DNA from: Streptomyces sp. MP131-18
Lineage (GTDB): Bacteria > Actinomycetota > Actinomycetes > Streptomycetales > Streptomycetaceae
Reading direction: 5' to 3'
Length of the DNA stretch: 64,000 nucleotides
Assembly (NCBI RefSeq): GCF_001984575.1
Contig: NZ_LZNS01000001.1
Coordinates: forward strand, 2,962,872 to 3,026,871
Part shown: piece after piece, positions 17,049 to 26,370 of the stretch
Layout of the letters: each line of letters opens with the position of its first letter
How positions within the stretch are numbered: position 1 is the first letter of the stretch
The notes under the pieces: model-generated
What the model was told of the DNA's origin: nothing
The model's input: only the letters and a program-made list of their open reading frames with translations
Databases searched by the model: none
Made by a program: the position numbers and the translations under genes

Positions 17049-18680
17049 TCAGCCCTCCTCTCCCGGCCCGGAGCCCGTGCCCGGCTCCGGCTTCGTTTCC
17101 GTTCCCGGCTCCGCGGTGCCGACGCCGGCCCCGGCCGTGCCGGTCATCGCGGTGCCCAGCTCCTCGGGGGTGACGGTGGCCGGGTCGGCGGAGGCGACCA
17201 GCCGGCCCCGGTACATGACGCGGAGGCTGTCGGAGAGCCCGATCAGCTCGTCGAGGTCCGCGGAGATCAGCAGCACGGCCAGCCCCTCCCGGCGGGCGCG
17301 CCGGATCTCGTCCCAGATCTGTGCCTGCGCGCCCACGTCGACCCCGCGCGTGGGGTGGGCGGCGATCAGCACCTTCGGCCGGTGACTCATCTCCCGCCCG
17401 ACGATCAGCTTCTGCTGATTGCCGCCGGACAGCGAGCCCGCGGTGACCTCGATGCCCGGGGTGCGGACGTCGTACTCGCGCACGATCCGCTCGGTGTCGG
17501 CGCGCGCCCCCTTCGCGTTCAGCAGCGGGCCGCGGCTGTTGGGCGGCTCGGTGACGTGGCCGAGCATGCGGTTCTCCCAGAGCGGCGCGTCGAGCAGCAG
17601 CCCGTGCCGGTGCCGGTCCTCTGGGATGTAGCCGATGCCCCGCTCGCGGCGGGTGCGGGTCGGGGCGTGCGAGACGTCCTGGCCGGCGAGCGCGATGGTG
17701 CCGCCGTCGGGCTGCCTGATGCCGATGATCGCCTCGACCAGCTCGGCCTGCCCGTTCCCCTCCACGCCCGCGATGCCGAGGACTTCGCCGCGGTGGATGG
17801 TGAAGTCGATGTCGGCGAGCACCTCGCGCAGCAGGCCGTCGGCGTCGCGCCCGGACAGGTGCAGCCCGGCAACGGTGAGCACCGGCTCGTCCGTGACGGT
17901 CGACTCCCGCGTCTGCGGGGTCGGCAGCTCGCTGCCGACCATCAGCTCGGCCAGGCGCTTCGGCGTGGTGCCCGCCGGCGCGACGGTGGCCACCGTGGTG
18001 CCGCGTCTGATGACGGTGATGTCGTCGGCGACCGACAGGACTTCGCCCAGCTTGTGCGAGATGAACAGCACGGTGAGGCCCTCCGCGGTCAGCTCCCGCA
18101 GGTTGCCGAACAGCGCGTCGACCTCCTGCGGCACCAGCACGGCGGTGGGCTCGTCGAGGATCAGGGTCCGCGCGCCGCGGTAGAGGACCTTCAGGATCTC
18201 CACCCGCTGCCGGTCCGCGACGCCGATCTCCTCGACCAGCAGGTCGGGGCGGACGCCGAGGCCGTAGGCGTCGGACAGCTCCAGGATGCGCCGCCGGGCG
18301 CCGGCGCCGATACCGTGCAGCTTCTCGGCGCCGAGGACGACGTTCTCCAGCACGGTCAGGTTGTCGGCGAGCATGAAGTGCTGGTGGACCATGCCGATGC
18401 CGCGGGCGATGGCGTCGGCCGGGGACCGCAGCACGACCTGTTCGCCGTCCACCGTGATGACGCCCTCGTCCGGCCGCTGCATGCCGTAAAGGATCTTCAT
18501 CAGCGTGGACTTGCCCGCCCCGTTCTCGCCGACGAGGGCGTGGACGGTGCCGCGGGCGACGGTGATGTCGACGTCGTGGTTGGCGACGACGCCGGGGAAG
18601 CGTTTGGTGATGCCGCGCAGCTCGACGGCGGGAACGCCGGAGGCTTCGGCGGGCTGCGGTGGGCTGTCGGCGGGTGGGAT
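17049..18680 (-). CDS. Nucleoside ABC transporter ATPase, two fused ABC domains, AUC start?
   Basis: Protein of about 543 aa with two ABC domains as in YufO/RbsA. Domain 1 has a canonical Walker A (GENGAGKST) and LILDEPTA. Domain 2 has a degenerate Walker A (GVEGNGQAE, no Lys) but keeps the LSGGNQQK signature, a normal asymmetry for this family. No ATG, GTG or TTG exists in frame between the upstream stop (near 18704) and Walker A. The only well-placed initiator is AUC at 18680, 8-9 nt behind GGAGGAG. A sequencing indel is the alternative. The N-terminus is therefore uncertain. Confidence 0.88.
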   Translation of the reverse strand: MPPADSPPQPAEASGVPAVELRGITKRFPGVVANHDVDITVARGTVHALVGENGAGKSTLMKILYGMQRPDEGVITVDGEQVVLRSPADAIARGIGMVHQHFMLADNLTVLENVVLGAEKLHGIGAGARRRILELSDAYGLGVRPDLLVEEIGVADRQRVEILKVLYRGARTLILDEPTAVLVPQEVDALFGNLRELTAEGLTVLFISHKLGEVLSVADDITVIRRGTTVATVAPAGTTPKRLAELMVGSELPTPQTRESTVTDEPVLTVAGLHLSGRDADGLLREVLADIDFTIHRGEVLGIAGVEGNGQAELVEAIIGIRQPDGGTIALAGQDVSHAPTRTRRERGIGYIPEDRHRHGLLLDAPLWENRMLGHVTEPPNSRGPLLNAKGARADTERIVREYDVRTPGIEVTAGSLSGGNQQKLIVGREMSHRPKVLIAAHPTRGVDVGAQAQIWDEIRRARREGLAVLLISADLDELIGLSDSLRVMYRGRLVASADPATVTPEELGTAMTGTAGAGVGTAEPGTETKPEPGTGSGPGEEG

Positions 18681-18853
18681 GACGCACTCTCCTCCGGGCC
18701 TTCAGGGAGCGAAGGCCCAAGCGGTGGGACGCGGGCCGGGCGTTGGTCTGCGGAACGCTACCGCGCCTGCCCCGTACGGCGGCGCCCCCCGCACAGGTCT
18801 ACTCGCGTAGGTCCGCTCACCGGAGCCCCCGGCCCTGCGGTCACGGCACCGGG

Positions 18854-18894
18854 CCGCCCCCGGCCCGCGCCCGGGCCGCGCGGGCCGGGGGCGG
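18854..18894 (-). terminator. 17-bp GC hairpin between the lipoprotein and ATPase genes
   Basis: A perfect 17-bp inverted repeat (18854-18870 with 18878-18894, 7-nt loop) follows the binding-protein gene by 27 bp. There is no U-tract. It probably attenuates read-through or protects the upstream mRNA, giving more binding protein than transporter. That is inference. Confidence 0.6.
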
Positions 18895-18921
18895 GACGCG
18901 GGCGCGGCCGGACCGCGCATG

Positions 18922-19968
18922 TCAGGGGTTGGGGGTGTCGTTGACGGTGACCTCGCCGTCCACGATGCGACGCGTGGCCTCTTCCAGCTCGGGGGCGAGA
19001 TCGTCGATGAAGCCGCCCGAGGTGGCGAGCGCGACGCCGTCCTCGGCCAGGGTGTACTCGTGGTGGCCGGTCAGCGGCTCGCCCTCCTCGACGCTCTCGA
19101 TGAGGTCGTACACCGCCACATCCACGCCCTTCACCACGGAGGTGAGGATCGAGTCCTGGTACTCGGCGAGCCCCGGCTGCTGGTACTGGTCGGAGTCCAC
19201 GCCGATGCCCCACGCACCCTCGACGCCGGCGATCTGCTCGATCGAGCCCTGGCCGGAGGAGCCGGCCGCGGTGTAGATCACGTCCGCGCCGCGGCTGAGC
19301 ATGCCGTCGGCCTGCTCGGCGGCGCGCGCCGGGTCGCTGAAGCCGCGGTCGTCGTCGCGGTACAGGTAGTTGACCTCGATCTCGATGTCGGGGTTGGTCT
19401 CCCTGACGCCCTGCTCGAAGCCCGCCTGGAACTTGCCGATCAGCGGGTTCTGCACGCCGCCGATGAACCCGACGATATTGCTCTCCGTGGTCAGCGCGGC
19501 GGCCACGCCGGCGAGGTAGGAGCCCTCGTGCTCGGCGAAGGTCATGCCGTAGGTGTTGTCGCCCTCGGGCACGGAGTCGACGACGCCGAACGTGGTGTCC
19601 GGGTACTCGGCCGCGACCTCGGTGATCGCGTTGCCGTAGAGGTACCCGACCCCGATGACCGGGTTGTAGCCGGCCTCGGCGAGGGAGGTGAGGCGCTGGA
19701 CGCGGTCGGCGTCGGTCTCGCCGTTGCGCGCGGTCTGGTACTCGACCGAGACGCCCAGCTCCTCCTCGGCACGGTCGCCGCCGCGGGCGGCGGCCTCGTT
19801 GAACGAGTGGTCGTTCCGCCCGCCGACGTCGAAGGCGATGCCGACGCGGCCCTCGCCCGACGACTCCTCGTTGTTGGACTCCGTGGAGCTTTCTCCGCAG
19901 GCGCTGGCGGTGAGCGCGATGACCGCCGAGACGGCGACCGTTGCTGCAAGCCTGGATACGCGGCGCAA
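18922..19968 (-). CDS. BMP-family nucleoside-binding lipoprotein
   Basis: Protein of 348 aa. The signal peptide ends in a lipobox (TASAC, Cys about residue 24). The BMP domain follows, with DVGGRNDHSFNEAAARG at about 48 and GVDSDQYQQPG in the second lobe, typical of PnrA/BmpA nucleoside-binding proteins. TTG 19968 is chosen because GGAAGGA lies 9 nt upstream and the signal peptide begins at once. It is the first gene of the leftward importer and salvage unit and is separated from the ATPase gene by a strong hairpin. Confidence 0.92.
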   Translation of the reverse strand: MRRVSRLAATVAVSAVIALTASACGESSTESNNEESSGEGRVGIAFDVGGRNDHSFNEAAARGGDRAEEELGVSVEYQTARNGETDADRVQRLTSLAEAGYNPVIGVGYLYGNAITEVAAEYPDTTFGVVDSVPEGDNTYGMTFAEHEGSYLAGVAAALTTESNIVGFIGGVQNPLIGKFQAGFEQGVRETNPDIEIEVNYLYRDDDRGFSDPARAAEQADGMLSRGADVIYTAAGSSGQGSIEQIAGVEGAWGIGVDSDQYQQPGLAEYQDSILTSVVKGVDVAVYDLIESVEEGEPLTGHHEYTLAEDGVALATSGGFIDDLAPELEEATRRIVDGEVTVNDTPNP

Positions 19969-20138
19969 GAGGACGATTCCTTCCGTCGAAAGCGCCTCTT
20001 ACGGCGCCGTTCCGCGAATCGTAACGCGCGTAGACCACGCGAGAAGCCCCGCATTCCTCCCGTTATCAGATCGGTGTGAACGCAACGTGTGCGCAACATT
20101 GAACGGTGCACGCACGTCCCGCGCGGCGGCGGCTTCGC

Positions 20139-21338
20139 TCAGCTCAGCAGGGCGGCTCCGGTGAGGAGGTCGACGCCGACGCCGATGGCGCTCTCGTCGA
20201 TGTCGAAGTCACCCTGATGGATGTCCCGCGGGGCGGCCGACGCGTCCCCCGGGGGCCGCACGCCGAGGCGGGCCATCGCGCCGGGCACGTGCTCCAGGTA
20301 CCAGGAGAAGTCCTCGCCGCCGAGGCTCTGTTCGGTCTCGCCCACCGCCTGCGCGCCGAAGCGGGCGGTCATCGCCTCGGCGAGCAGGGCCGTGGACGCG
20401 GCGTCGTTGACCACGGGCGGGACGCCGCGGATGTACTTGATCTCGGACTTGGCGCGGTACATCGCCGCCACCTCGTCCACCGCCGCGTGCACCAGGTCGG
20501 GCGCCGCCCGCCACGCGGCCAGGTCGAGGCAGCGCATCGTGCCCGACAGCTCCGCCGTCTGGGGAATCACGTTGGGCGCGTGGCCGGTGGTGAGGCGGCC
20601 CCAGGTGATGGCCATACCGGCGCGTGTGTCCACGCGGCGGGCGATCAGGGCCGGCACCTCGGTGGCCACCTTGGCCGCGGCGGTGACCAGGTCGGTCGTC
20701 AGGTGCGGGCGCGCGGTGTGGCCGCCGGGCCCGGCGAGGGTGACCTCGATCCGGTCGCAGGCCGAGGTGATCGCGCCGACGCGCACGCCGATGCGGCCCG
20801 CGTCCACCTTGGGGTCGCAGTGCAGGGCGAGAATCCGCCCGACGCCGTCCAGGACGCCGGTATCGACGACGTCCTGGGCGCCGCCGGGCAGCACTTCCTC
20901 GGCCGGCTGGAACAGCAGCCGCACCGGACGGGGCAGCAGGCCGCGCCCGGCCAGCCGGGTCAGCATCAGGCCCGCGCCGAGCACGATGGTCGCGTGCACG
21001 TCGTGCCCGCAGGCGTGGGCGCGGCCGGGCACGGTGGAACGGTAGGGCACGGTCTTGGTGTCCGGGATGGGCAGCGCGTCGATGTCGGCGCGCAGCGCCA
21101 GAAGCGGCCCCTCGGCGCCGGGCGGCCTGATGTCACAGACCAGACCGGTGCCGGTGTCGAGCACCCGCGGCGCGAGACCGGCTCTTTCGAGCCTGTCCTT
21201 GAGCACCGCGGTGGTGCGGACCTCCTGGTTGCCCAGCTCGGGGTGCATGTGCAGGTCGCGGCGGAACGCGATCAGCTCCGCCCGCAGGTCTGCGTCGAGC
21301 GTCGTGGGCGTGGACTCCGGAGACAGCAGATCACTCAC
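20139..21338 (-). CDS. M20-family amidohydrolase (IAA-amino-acid hydrolase-like)
   Basis: Protein of 399 aa with a di-metal peptidase domain split by a dimerisation domain. Metal-ligand segments visible are LHMHPELG, RADIDALP, HACGHDVH (about residue 110) and GGEDFSWYL near the C-terminus. It belongs to the M20D amidohydrolases that hydrolyse N-acyl amino acids. The true substrate is unknown. GTG 21338 lacks a strong Shine-Dalgarno. It lies between the nucleoside and ulosonic-acid units and need not belong to either. Confidence 0.88.
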   Translation of the reverse strand: MSDLLSPESTPTTLDADLRAELIAFRRDLHMHPELGNQEVRTTAVLKDRLERAGLAPRVLDTGTGLVCDIRPPGAEGPLLALRADIDALPIPDTKTVPYRSTVPGRAHACGHDVHATIVLGAGLMLTRLAGRGLLPRPVRLLFQPAEEVLPGGAQDVVDTGVLDGVGRILALHCDPKVDAGRIGVRVGAITSACDRIEVTLAGPGGHTARPHLTTDLVTAAAKVATEVPALIARRVDTRAGMAITWGRLTTGHAPNVIPQTAELSGTMRCLDLAAWRAAPDLVHAAVDEVAAMYRAKSEIKYIRGVPPVVNDAASTALLAEAMTARFGAQAVGETEQSLGGEDFSWYLEHVPGAMARLGVRPPGDASAAPRDIHQGDFDIDESAIGVGVDLLTGAALLS

Positions 21339-21488
21339 GTGATTGAGATTAGCCTCATCCGAGCCCTCGGGGGCGGTTGATCATCCAAAGTTCATACTCC
21401 AGAAGGAGGGTGCGGCGCATGACGCGGAGCGTGAATGGGTATGACTCGCCTTTTCACTCCCGTTCCGCCCCTCCCCCTGTGGCGCAGG

Positions 21489-22568
21489 TCACGTCGCTTC
21501 GCCGTGCGCCTGCCGCGGGGACGAGGCCGGGGCGGGCCGGCCGCGGGTGCCGCGGGTGCCGCGGGCCGTACTGGTCACCTGGGAGAGGAAGCCGCTCGCG
21601 CGTGCGGTGACGCCGTCGGTGAACCACGCCTCGGCGACCTCGCACACCACGACCTCCGCCGTGGTGTCCGAGAGGACCCGCGGCAGGGTGTGGACGACGG
21701 TGGAGGGAAAGCTCAGGATCTTCGACCCGATCGGCCCGCGCCGCGCGACCAGTTCGAGCGGGAGATCGGGCCTGATGATCTCGACGCCGGCCTCGTTCGT
21801 CAGGCGGCGCAGCTTCTCGCTGCCCTCCTTGCGGTGCGCGAAGTACCGCGTGACGCCGTGTTCCGCGGCCAGTTCGCGGACCGCGCCGACATAGCGGTCC
21901 TCGTGCAGGACACCCGTCTCGACCAGCGAGGTGCCGACGAGGTCGGCGCCGCCGGTGAGCCGCGGGGCGCGGAAGTGGTCCCTGGTCCAGGAGAACGTGT
22001 TGTCGGTGACGGTGACGCCCGCCAGGGCCTCGACCGGCATCGCGGTGAACACCTCGACGCTGCGCCCGGCCGCGGGGGTGAGCCGGCGCACGGCCCGGCG
22101 GGCGACCGGCGCGAAGAGCACGGCCCGCGGACCGCGCGCCGCCGGCCGGTGCCAGCGCACCAGCCGCTCGCCGCGCGCGAGTTGCGCGGCGAACTCCATG
22201 GTGGCGGTGCCGTCGTCGACGACGACGACGTCACAGCGCCCGGCCATGGACAGCAGCAGCTGGAGATAGTGGGAGAACGGGTCCCCGATCACGAGCCTGC
22301 GGGCCCGCCGCAGCGGCCCTGCGAGCGCGGCCAGGGCCCGCGACGGCGTCACGGCGCCACCGCGGGCCTCGCGCCACAGCACACGGCATCCGGAGTCCCT
22401 CGCCAGCTGCGCCATGCGGCGCAACTGGCCCCTGCTGGTCGGGTCTTGGGGCGGCAATATGATCACGGTGAAGGCGCCGGGTCCGGTGGTGTGGGCCCAT
22501 TCCAGCGTGTTCAGCAGCTGAACCGGGCTCTCTGCGAACGCCAGCGTCTCCGCGCGCGCGTCAGTCAT
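21489..22568 (-). CDS. Putative sialyltransferase-like glycosyltransferase
   Basis: Protein of 359 aa. Motifs reminiscent of bacterial sialyl/polysialyltransferases are visible: an acidic DDG (residues 118-120, VVVVDDGTA), a basic AHRKE where those enzymes have their His-Pro motif (about 245), and a SFPST Ser/Thr motif (about 286-290). The fold would be GT-B. It would transfer the CMP-activated acid made by the two genes upstream. ATG 22568 is the start; an open frame continues upstream but overlaps neuB. The assignment rests on motifs plus context, so the donor and acceptor are inference. Confidence 0.65.
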   Translation of the reverse strand: MTDARAETLAFAESPVQLLNTLEWAHTTGPGAFTVIILPPQDPTSRGQLRRMAQLARDSGCRVLWREARGGAVTPSRALAALAGPLRRARRLVIGDPFSHYLQLLLSMAGRCDVVVVDDGTATMEFAAQLARGERLVRWHRPAARGPRAVLFAPVARRAVRRLTPAAGRSVEVFTAMPVEALAGVTVTDNTFSWTRDHFRAPRLTGGADLVGTSLVETGVLHEDRYVGAVRELAAEHGVTRYFAHRKEGSEKLRRLTNEAGVEIIRPDLPLELVARRGPIGSKILSFPSTVVHTLPRVLSDTTAEVVVCEVAEAWFTDGVTARASGFLSQVTSTARGTRGTRGRPAPASSPRQAHGEAT

Positions 22569-22635
22569 GCCTCTCCGTCCGCTTTCCTGTGTGCAGATGT
22601 CCGGGCCGCCTCGCGCCGGCGGCCCGGAAGCCCCG

Positions 22636-23568
22636 TCAGACCGAGGCGGGTGCAGGCGCCGAGCCGCCCTGATCGGCCACGACGCCCTTGACACGGCGCA
22701 GCTTCTTCATCGGACCGAGCTCGCTGTCGTAGACCTTCTTGACGCCGTCCCCGAGGGAGTCCTCGATGATCCGAATGTCCCGGACCAGGCGCGTCAAACC
22801 CTGCGGCTCGACCGAAGCGGCTTGGTCGGAACCCCACATGGCGCGGTCGAGGGTGATGTGCCGCTCGACGAACGTGGCGCCGAGCGCCACCGCGGCCAGC
22901 GTGGTCTGCAGACCGGTCTCGTGCCCCGAGTACCCGATGGGCACGTTGGGGTACTCGGCCTGGAGGGTGTGGATCACCCGCAGGTTCAGCTCCTCGGCCT
23001 TGGCCGGGTAGGTGCTGGTGGCGTGGCAGAGCAGGATGTTCTCGCTGCCGAGCACCTCGACCGCGTGCCGGATCTGCTGGGGCGTGGACATCCCGGTGGA
23101 CAGGATGACCGTGCGGCCGGTGGCGCGCAGGGCGCGCAGCAGCTCGTCGTCGGTCAGGGAGGCCGAGGCGACCTTGTGGGCCGGCACGTCGAACTGCTCC
23201 AGGAACTCGACGGCCTCGGTGTCCCAGGGCGACGCGAACCAGTGGATGTTGCGCTCGGCGCAGTACTCGGAAATGGCCCGGTACTGCTCCTCGCCGAACT
23301 CCACCCGGTGCCGGTAGTCGATGTAGGTCATCCGGCCCCACGGGGTGTCCCGCTCGATGTCCCACTGGTCGCGCGGCGTGCAGATCTCCGGAGTCCGCTT
23401 CTGGAACTTCACGGCGTCACAGCCGGCTTCCGCGGCGGCATCGATCAGCGCGAAGGCGTTCTCCAGGTCGCCGTTGTGGTTGATGCCGATTTCGCCAGTG
23501 ATGTAGACCGGGCGGCCGGGGCCCACGACACGGTCCCCGAAGGTACGGAGGCGGTTGCCAGGGGTCAT
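22636..23568 (-). CDS. neuB: NeuB-type sialic/ulosonic acid synthase lacking SAF domain
   Basis: Protein of 310 aa comprising the NeuB TIM barrel: ITGEIGINHNGD near the start, AVKFQKRTPE, STGMSTPQQI, and GYSGHE for the metal/phosphoenolpyruvate site. The usual C-terminal antifreeze-like SAF domain (about 60 aa), which helps bind the aldose substrate in NeuB dimers, is absent; the protein ends soon after the barrel. It condenses phosphoenolpyruvate with a hexosamine or hexose (phosphate) to give a nonulosonic acid. The neighbouring HAD domain suggests a 9-phosphate product. The ATG overlaps the upstream stop by 4 bases. Confidence 0.9.
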   Translation of the reverse strand: MTPGNRLRTFGDRVVGPGRPVYITGEIGINHNGDLENAFALIDAAAEAGCDAVKFQKRTPEICTPRDQWDIERDTPWGRMTYIDYRHRVEFGEEQYRAISEYCAERNIHWFASPWDTEAVEFLEQFDVPAHKVASASLTDDELLRALRATGRTVILSTGMSTPQQIRHAVEVLGSENILLCHATSTYPAKAEELNLRVIHTLQAEYPNVPIGYSGHETGLQTTLAAVALGATFVERHITLDRAMWGSDQAASVEPQGLTRLVRDIRIIEDSLGDGVKKVYDSELGPMKKLRRVKGVVADQGGSAPAPASV

Positions 23569-24770
23569 GATGCTGTCAGTTCCTTTCCGAGAATCCACGA
23601 GGCGATCTCGCGGATCGCGCCTGCGCCTCCCGGCGCGGAGGTGACCGCGCGAGCGGCGCCGCGCACCACGTCGTGGGCGCTGGCGACCGCGACCGGCCAG
23701 CCGACAAGGTCGAAGCACGGCAGGTCGTTGACGTCGTTGCCCGCGTAGAGCACGCGCTCCGGCGCGATTCCTTGCTCCTCGCACCACTGCTTGAGGGCGA
23801 GGTCCTTCCGGTCGATGCCGTGCAGCACGGGGATGCGCAGCTTGCGCGCCCGTGCGGCAACGACCGGGTTCTCCTCCGTGGACAGAATCAGCAGGGGCAG
23901 TCCCGCGCGGCGCAGCGCGGCGATGCCGAGCCCGTCGCCGCGGTGCACGGCGACCAGCTCCCGTCCTTCGGAGTCGACGAGCACCCGGTCATCCGTCTGG
24001 GTGCCGTCGAAATCGAGTACCACCGCGTCGATATCGGCGCGGGTCGGCAGGTAGTCGGGGAACGGGGCGGCAGGGAACGCGGCCTTGCCGCCGTCGAACA
24101 GCGGAGCCAGCGCGCGGGCGCGCGCCAGGTCGTGCGGGTCGTCGATCTCCAGCACGCGGGCCGGATCGGTGCGCACCAGCTCGGTGCGCCCGAAGAAGCG
24201 GTGCCGCTCCTCGCGGAAGCCCTCGGCGCGCATCGCGTAGGCGGCGCCGGTCTCCAGCAGGTCCTGCGGCCGGTCCTGGCGGCGCGGCCGGTATGCCTTG
24301 TCGTGGTTGACGCCGTGGCCGCCGGTGTGGCCGGCCTCGCGCCAGATGTAGCCGTGGAACGCGGCCACCGTCAGCGCGGAGTCGGCGCCGTCGAGGACCG
24401 CGGCCGCCACGCCGTCCAGCTCCTCGCGGGTGAGGAAGGGGCTGGTGCACTGGACGAGGAGCACGACGTCGACCGTGACGCCGTGCCGCTCCTCGTAGAC
24501 GCCCATGGCGTGCAGGACGGCGGCCTCGCTGGTCGCGGTGTCGTTGGAGATCTCGGTGGGGCGCTCGATCACTTCCGCGCCCGCGGCGTGCGCGGAGGCG
24601 GCGATGCCGGGGTCGTCGGTGGAGACGACGACGGAGGTCAGCAGGCGCGTCGCACGGCACTCGCGGACGGCACGGGTGATGAGGGGGGCGTCACCGACCG
24701 GCGCGAGGTTCTTCCCAGGCACCCCCTTGGAACCCCCGCGCGCGGGGATCACAGCCAGAACAGTGCTCAT
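23565..24770 (-). CDS. neuA: CMP-acylneuraminate cytidylyltransferase fused to HAD phosphatase
   Basis: Protein of 401 aa. Residues 1-225 form a NeuA/KdsB-type nucleotidyltransferase (AVIPARGGSKGVPGKN at the N-terminus, LLVQCTSPF). Residues about 240-401 form a KdsC-like HAD phosphatase (VVLDFDGTQTDD, STEENPVVAARA, GNDVNDLPC). It could dephosphorylate the 9-phosphate acid and then couple it to CMP. Vertebrate CMP-sialate synthetases share this two-domain layout. ATG 24770 is used; the open frame upstream is not coding. It is translationally coupled to neuB. Confidence 0.9.
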   Translation of the reverse strand: MSTVLAVIPARGGSKGVPGKNLAPVGDAPLITRAVRECRATRLLTSVVVSTDDPGIAASAHAAGAEVIERPTEISNDTATSEAAVLHAMGVYEERHGVTVDVVLLVQCTSPFLTREELDGVAAAVLDGADSALTVAAFHGYIWREAGHTGGHGVNHDKAYRPRRQDRPQDLLETGAAYAMRAEGFREERHRFFGRTELVRTDPARVLEIDDPHDLARARALAPLFDGGKAAFPAAPFPDYLPTRADIDAVVLDFDGTQTDDRVLVDSEGRELVAVHRGDGLGIAALRRAGLPLLILSTEENPVVAARARKLRIPVLHGIDRKDLALKQWCEEQGIAPERVLYAGNDVNDLPCFDLVGWPVAVASAHDVVRGAARAVTSAPGGAGAIREIASWILGKELTAS

Positions 24771-24861
24771 GGTCACGCCTTCATTTCCTGGTCGGTTACC
24801 TTCTGGGATGATTGTCCGCCCGGCGGCGGGAGTTCCGCAGCGCTCGCGTCCGTCGCAATGG

Positions 24862-26268
24862 TCACAGCTGCCCCCAGCGGCGGATGATCGGCGCGACGCG
24901 CTGCACTCCCGCGCGGTAGGCGCCGCGAGCGGTACGGCGGAGCAGGCGGCGCGAGGCTCCCCGCATGCCGTCCTGCGAACCGGCCGCCTGGTGCCCGGCC
25001 TTCGGCTCGCCCTTGAGGTCGAGCCCGTGCCGGGCGAGGACGCCGGGCAGGTAACCGGGGGCGGTGCGGGCGGTGTAGTAAGGGGCGAGCGGCAGCAGCC
25101 CGGCCTGCCCGCGCTGGTCGAGCAGCCCGGCGAGCCGGCCGCGCGCGGTGGCGAAGGCGTGCTCGTGCGGGGTGGCGATGCCCTGGTCGGCCAGCCATTC
25201 CGGCTCGGGCTCGGGCAGGTACCCGGCGTCCAGCTCGTCCCAGGAGGCGAAGCAGCCGGAGCCGATGAAGTAGTGGTTGCCCAGGGCCTCGCGGATGCCG
25301 AGGTCGCTGAGGACCGCCGTGGGAACGGACCGGTGCAGCGACTCCAGGGCCGCGGTGGAACTGACGGTGACCAGCAGGTCGGTCTCGTCCAGGATCTCAC
25401 CCATGTTGCCGTAGGCGAGACGGAAGTTGGCCGGCTGATCCTCCTTGATCCGCTCCGCGAGGCGCTGGTAGGGCAGCTCCTCGATGTGCGTGGTGTGCTC
25501 GCTCGGCTTGCTGCGGAGCTTGAGGATCACCTCGCGGTCCGGGTGGCGCCTGGCGTGCGCGACGGCGCGCTCCAGCAGGTACACGCGGTCCTTGCGCGTG
25601 GTGGGAACGGACGGCTGGACGGCGAACACGACCCGGTAGGGCCGCTCGCCGCGCTCCGCGGGACCGGGGTCGTACGCGCGTCCGTCGAGGAACGGCAGCG
25701 CGCATTCGGTGACGCAGGAGCTGTCGGCGCGCACTCCGTCATAGACCGCGCGGAACCGCCGCGCGTCATAACGGCTGTTGGCGAGCACAAGATCGGCGCC
25801 GTGCCGAAGAAGGAGGCCGTCCGGCAGTTTTTCGTAGACGACGCCGACATAGCCGGTGATGACGACGGGTCTGTGCGTCGCGGTACGCCAGGCGTGCGCC
25901 AGTCCGTGCAGCATCGCCTGGATGGTGCCCCCCACGCAGGCGAGGACGAGGACGTCGAACGGCTCGTCCGCCCCGTCGCCGTGTGCGCGCCGCCCGAGGT
26001 CGGCGAGGAAGTCCGCCGCGCTGACCTCGGAGAGAGCGTCGGCGTCCGCGCCGATCTCCGCCAGCTGGCGCTCCGTCGGTGTGGCGCGCCCCCACAGCAG
26101 ATAGCCGTGGACGGTCGACCCGGGAGCGATCCGGCGCGCGGTGAGCGCGCCCCACTTCCACCGGGTATCGGAATCCGCCAGCACTGCCACACGGAGTGGG
26201 GTGGGGGATGAATCGGGCACGGATTGAACATTAGGCAGCGGTATCGAGTGCCGGGCCAACTCAGTCAC
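24862..26268 (-). CDS. DUF6716 putative glycosyltransferase
   Basis: Protein of 468 aa. It has a GT-B-like arrangement with VAVLADSDTRWKWG near the N-terminus and a C-terminal half containing TVSSTAALESLHRSVPTAVL, a nucleotide-sugar-binding style loop. In my memory such proteins accompany neuA/neuB genes in Streptomyces and are named DUF6716. It probably builds the same cell-wall or spore-wall glycopolymer. GTG 26268 has no clear ribosome-binding site, and GTG 26220 is an alternative. It heads a leftward run of four functionally linked genes. Confidence 0.8.
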   Translation of the reverse strand: MTELARHSIPLPNVQSVPDSSPTPLRVAVLADSDTRWKWGALTARRIAPGSTVHGYLLWGRATPTERQLAEIGADADALSEVSAADFLADLGRRAHGDGADEPFDVLVLACVGGTIQAMLHGLAHAWRTATHRPVVITGYVGVVYEKLPDGLLLRHGADLVLANSRYDARRFRAVYDGVRADSSCVTECALPFLDGRAYDPGPAERGERPYRVVFAVQPSVPTTRKDRVYLLERAVAHARRHPDREVILKLRSKPSEHTTHIEELPYQRLAERIKEDQPANFRLAYGNMGEILDETDLLVTVSSTAALESLHRSVPTAVLSDLGIREALGNHYFIGSGCFASWDELDAGYLPEPEPEWLADQGIATPHEHAFATARGRLAGLLDQRGQAGLLPLAPYYTARTAPGYLPGVLARHGLDLKGEPKAGHQAAGSQDGMRGASRRLLRRTARGAYRAGVQRVAPIIRRWGQL

Positions 26269-26370
26269 AACAAACAGTTAACAGCATGACACGCTAAAAC
26301 CAACTCACCCGTCGCGGGCACAGGTTCAACTCACGATAAGCGGAAGTTCATAAAGAAATCCCGAAGCAGA

